From positions 1-23,806 of the forward strand of contig CABUBB010000026.1 in NCBI GenBank assembly GCA_902489745.1: a stretch of 23,806 nucleotides of DNA. Direction: 5' to 3'. The position numbers and the translations under genes are program-made. Within the stretch, counting starts at the first letter, position 1; every line of letters starts with the position of its first letter. The notes below the pieces were generated by a model that saw nothing but the letters and a program-made list of their open reading frames with translations, ran no database searches and was not told where the DNA came from. This stretch comes from Metaruminococcus_A sp003150405. GTDB taxonomy: Bacteria > Bacillota > Clostridia > Oscillospirales > Ruminococcaceae. Below are positions 21,622 to 23,806 of the stretch, piece after piece.

Positions 21622-23055
21622 TTACGAATAATAAAAGGCGAAATGGAGGGTTTCAGTTCGCCGGTCATACACGATGCGCTCAATAAACGCCTTGAGCATG
21701 GCGTTTTTGTCTGCGGCGGAAAGGGATGGATCGCGTAACTGCCGCACCACGCCCAGCGTCCGCTTGGCAAACGCCGCCCGGAACCGCTTGGTGTCCGGCC
21801 GCTTTGCTGGCCGCTGCGCCCTGAGCGCCGCAATCGCCTCGGTAATGACGCCTTTATTATAGCGGTATTCCTCCAGCGTGTCAATCCCTGCCGCATAGGC
21901 TTCCTTTACCCGCGCGAGCTTTTTTTCTTCCGCCCGGATGCGCGCTTCAAGTTCGGCCGGGGCGGCTGCACCCTTTGGCGGCTCCCGCCAGTGCAGCTCG
22001 AACTCGCCGCCGCGCAGCAGCGTTTCGAGCGATTCCACCACCATCTCCTCCAGCCGTTCCATTTTGATGCTATGGGAAACCCGGCACCCGCCTCTTGCGT
22101 AGGCGTTGCACTGCATGGAGCCGTGGGCGGCCTTCACCAGCGTGGCCCCGCAGGACGAGCACCGTACCAGCCCCTTGAGCATGTAGTCGCCGGGGCGGGT
22201 CTCGCGGCGGTAACGGAAGTGCGTCACCTCAATTTCGGCGATTTTGTCCTGCACCGCCTCAAAGATTTCCGGCTCGATGATTGGCTCATGACTGCCCTGT
22301 GTGAGAATCACATCCTCCGCATCGGTGTTGAAGTAGCCGCCCCCGTCGGAGGGGCTCCACCGGATTTTTCCCGTGTAGACGGGGTTGAGCAGGATGTACT
22401 TGACGCTCCGTGCGTCAAACCGCCCGCCCCGCCGCAAACGGTAGCCCAGGGCGTTCATCTCGTCGGCAAGGGCGCGGTAGGGAATCCCGGCGAGAAACCG
22501 CGCGAACAGGTGCCGGACTCCCTCCGCCTGCTCCGGATGGGGCACCAGGGTGCCGCCCTCGTTCCGGTAGCCAAAGGGCGCCGCCGCCACGACCCCGCCC
22601 CGGCTCGCTTTCTCGGCCATGCCGCGCCGCACCTCGCCCGAAAGCCGGGTGCTGTAAAAATCATCCATCCATTCAATAATCCGTTCAATGAGCGAGCCGA
22701 AGGGGCCGTCCGCCAGCGGCTCCGAGATGGAGACCACCTCCACCCCGCAGTCCCGCCGCAGAAGCGATTTGTAGACGATGCTTTCCTCCTGGTTGCGCGC
22801 GAACCGGCTGAACTTCCAGAGCAGCAGCACGTCGAATGGGTGATCCTTCCCCTTTGCCGTGGCAATCATCTGCAAAAAAGCGGGGCGTTTGGCGGCGCTG
22901 CGCCCGGAAATACCGTCGTCCCGGAAGATGTATTCCTCCGGCAGCACCATATCATGGGATTTGGCGTACTCCCGTATGAGCTTAATCTGGCTGTCAGGCG
23001 AAAGCTCGGCCTGGTCTTTGGTGGAAACGCGGATGTATGCCGCAGCGGTTTGCAT
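21622..23055 (-). CDS. Large serine recombinase of the integrated element
   Basis: A 477-residue site-specific recombinase. The resolvase/invertase catalytic domain covers about 1-150, with nucleophile Ser11 in YIRVSTKDQ and catalytic-domain arginines in DDGISGRSAAKRP and LWKFSRFARN. A Recombinase domain (PFGYRNEGG onward) and a zinc ribbon (CSSC ... MQCNAYARGGCR) follow. A coiled-coil (EARIRAEEKKLARVKEAY) then precedes the C-terminus; such coiled-coils control integration versus excision. Size and layout match phage integrases such as TP901-1 and the skin recombinase SpoIVCA. The ATG at 23055 has GGAG seven bases upstream; a GTG at 23061 is less likely. Its 3' end lies about 20 bp from the cotJC junction. 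No directionality factor is seen in the window. Confidence 0.93.
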   Translation of the reverse strand: MQTAAAYIRVSTKDQAELSPDSQIKLIREYAKSHDMVLPEEYIFRDDGISGRSAAKRPAFLQMIATAKGKDHPFDVLLLWKFSRFARNQEESIVYKSLLRRDCGVEVVSISEPLADGPFGSLIERIIEWMDDFYSTRLSGEVRRGMAEKASRGGVVAAAPFGYRNEGGTLVPHPEQAEGVRHLFARFLAGIPYRALADEMNALGYRLRRGGRFDARSVKYILLNPVYTGKIRWSPSDGGGYFNTDAEDVILTQGSHEPIIEPEIFEAVQDKIAEIEVTHFRYRRETRPGDYMLKGLVRCSSCGATLVKAAHGSMQCNAYARGGCRVSHSIKMERLEEMVVESLETLLRGGEFELHWREPPKGAAAPAELEARIRAEEKKLARVKEAYAAGIDTLEEYRYNKGVITEAIAALRAQRPAKRPDTKRFRAAFAKRTLGVVRQLRDPSLSAADKNAMLKAFIERIVYDRRTETLHFAFYYS

Positions 23056-23094
23056 AAGCACGCTCCTTTCTGACGGTTATATAATCAGTCTTGG

Positions 23095-23165
23095 CACTCT
23101 CCATGCCGAAAGGCAGGGGTATTACGCCATGTGTGATAAAACCCCGGCTTTCGCTGTGGGGAGTG
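23095..23165. repeat. Long imperfect inverted repeat upstream of the recombinase gene
   Basis: Left arm 23095-23120 and right arm 23141-23165 are imperfect complements sharing CACTC, CGAAAG and GGGGT blocks in the same order, with a 20-nt loop. It fills most of the gap between the peptidase stop codon (23166) and the recombinase start (23055). On the minus strand it would be in the recombinase 5' UTR or end the upstream transcript; a clear U-tract is missing. Confidence 0.5.
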
Positions 23166-23588
23166 TCAATCCCTCAGCAATCCCTCCCTGCGGTAAACGT
23201 GAAGCGCGGTCTCCATAAAAGCCTCGGTTACTGCGAAACGCTCCGCAAGCTCCCAGCGGTCAACAACCCCTTCGGAAAACGCCCTCTGAAGCTCCGAAAA
23301 CGGGATGAGCTTGTGAACAGCCCATTTGTCGGCCCGGTATTCCTTTTGGCTGATGCAGTTGAGGCTGCTGTAGCGGTTGTAAAAGGAACCGGTCATGCAG
23401 TGGCCCAGCTCGTGGGCAATTTGCAGCACCTCGTTCTGTTCGCTGCCAAGCCGGTACGGGTCGAGTGCAATGAAGCAGTCGCCGTCGTCATCCATAAGCG
23501 ATAAGGAAGCTGTTTTATGCAGCTTGACGCAGTCCACAACAATGTCGTTCAGGTATGCTGTTTCGTACATCTCCGCCAAAACCGTCAA
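23166..23588 (-). CDS. ImmA/IrrE-family metallopeptidase
   Basis: A 140-residue zinc peptidase-like protein. HELGH at residues 59-63 supplies two His ligands and the catalytic Glu60; KEYRAD (82-87) holds the third ligand site (ExxAD). In mobile elements ImmA-type proteases cleave the partner repressor, which releases excision and transfer genes, as in ICEBs1. The gene follows the repressor-like gene with almost no gap: the TTG start at 23588 comes two bases after the TAA stop, with AAGGGG in the last codons of the upstream gene. That pairing supports an anti-repressor role here. Confidence 0.88.
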   Translation of the reverse strand: MTVLAEMYETAYLNDIVVDCVKLHKTASLSLMDDDGDCFIALDPYRLGSEQNEVLQIAHELGHCMTGSFYNRYSSLNCISQKEYRADKWAVHKLIPFSELQRAFSEGVVDRWELAERFAVTEAFMETALHVYRREGLLRD

Positions 23589-23590
23589 TA

Positions 23591-23806
23591 TTACCCCTTC
23601 TTTTCCTGCTCTTTTCTGGCCTTTACAAAGGCGGCGTAGCGTTTTACGTCCTCAAAGGTTTCGTCGTCCACCCTGCCGCCGAACAGGGCGAACTGAATAT
23701 CTTCATCGGTTACCTCCGGCTTTTGGCCGGGGTTTTTTTCTGCGTTGGTGCTGCCAAGGAGTTCAGCAACCGAGACATGAAAGTAATCTGCAATACGCTG
23801 GGCAGT
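23591..23806 (-). CDS. Repressor-like protein, C-terminal part (5' end outside window)
   Basis: The last 71 codons of a protein whose start lies beyond the window. The first visible residues, AQRIADYFHVSVAELLGS, are the final helices of an XRE/C1-type HTH domain. The linker PGQKPEVTDEDIQFALFGG and the end YAAFVKARKEQEKKG are typical of the short phage-repressor-like proteins paired with ImmA peptidases; the LFGG segment is the likely region recognised by the peptidase. It is the presumed immunity repressor of the element and forms a two-gene unit with the peptidase. Confidence 0.8.
   Translation of the reverse strand, partial: TAQRIADYFHVSVAELLGSTNAEKNPGQKPEVTDEDIQFALFGGRVDDETFEDVKRYAAFVKARKEQEKKG

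Larger units (their letters stand above)
21591..23806. mobile_element. Left end of a prophage-like element inside cotJC (runs off the window)
   Basis: The element starts at the cotJC break and contains, reading inward, a large serine recombinase, an ImmA/IrrE-type peptidase and a repressor-like protein, all on the minus strand. This is the usual integration/immunity end of a temperate phage or integrative element. The recombinase region is visibly more GC-rich than the flanking cotJ genes, which fits recent transfer. The right end, cargo and second attachment site are outside the window, so size and type (prophage versus ICE or skin-like remnant) are open. Confidence 0.8.

Noticed and set aside
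21991..23073. 360-codon plus-strand frame opposite the recombinase
   Set aside because: It mirrors a high-GC coding gene in reverse and shows no domain; long antisense frames are expected in such DNA.
1..23806. CRISPR arrays, tRNA and rRNA genes
   Set aside because: No regularly spaced direct repeats and no tRNA- or rRNA-like segments were seen on either strand.

Overview
The window looks like a chromosome segment of an anaerobic, spore-forming Firmicute, most likely a clostridial Ruminococcaceae/Oscillospiraceae-type genome. The reasons are a full set of [FeFe]-hydrogenase maturation genes (hydE, hydG, hydF) behind a TM1266-type regulator, a cotJ spore-coat operon, strong AGGAGG-type ribosome binding sites with several TTG starts, and compact intrinsic terminators. 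No rRNA, tRNA or CRISPR array is visible.

Layout. 1-727 holds no convincing gene; it has a possible promoter and two terminators. 728-4904 (minus strand) is the hydrogenase maturation operon, in transcription order TM1266-like regulator, hydE, hydG, hydF. It is preceded by a 250-370 nt leader (about 4934-5300) that ends in an intrinsic terminator just upstream of the first ribosome binding site, which is the layout of an attenuator or riboswitch. The hydrogenase structural gene itself is not here. 5605-7489 (minus) carries a Nudix hydrolase, a small cupin and an AP-endonuclease-2-type TIM barrel. 7804-11689 (plus) carries ung, a GH36-type alpha-galactosidase and a Cof-type HAD phosphatase. 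11766-12639 holds two small XRE regulators on the minus strand. Between them lies a plus-strand unit with promoter, 9-bp closing stem and terminator that looks like an undescribed small RNA of about 120 nt. 12951-18400 (minus) carries a second TIM-barrel isomerase/epimerase, then rlmA, a flavin reductase with a long basic tail and a K+/H+ antiporter in one operon, then mutY. 18795-20153 (plus) is a CNNM/CBS/CorC membrane protein and 20437-20784 a small cysteine-containing protein.

The right end is the most interesting part. cotJA and cotJB are intact and overlap in the normal way. The third gene, cotJC (Mn-catalase-like coat protein), follows its family for only about 32 codons and then stops matching after Gly-Gly-Pro, at about position 21600. 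About 20 bp further, on the opposite strand, is the end of a 477-aa large serine recombinase. Behind it come an ImmA/IrrE-type peptidase and the C-terminal part of a phage-repressor-like protein that runs off the window. This is the left end of a prophage-like element inserted inside a mother-cell sporulation gene, with the recombinase at the junction, the same arrangement as the skin element in sigK. If the rest of cotJC lies beyond the window, this could be a developmentally excised element that restores cotJC during sporulation. The window alone cannot show whether it still excises.
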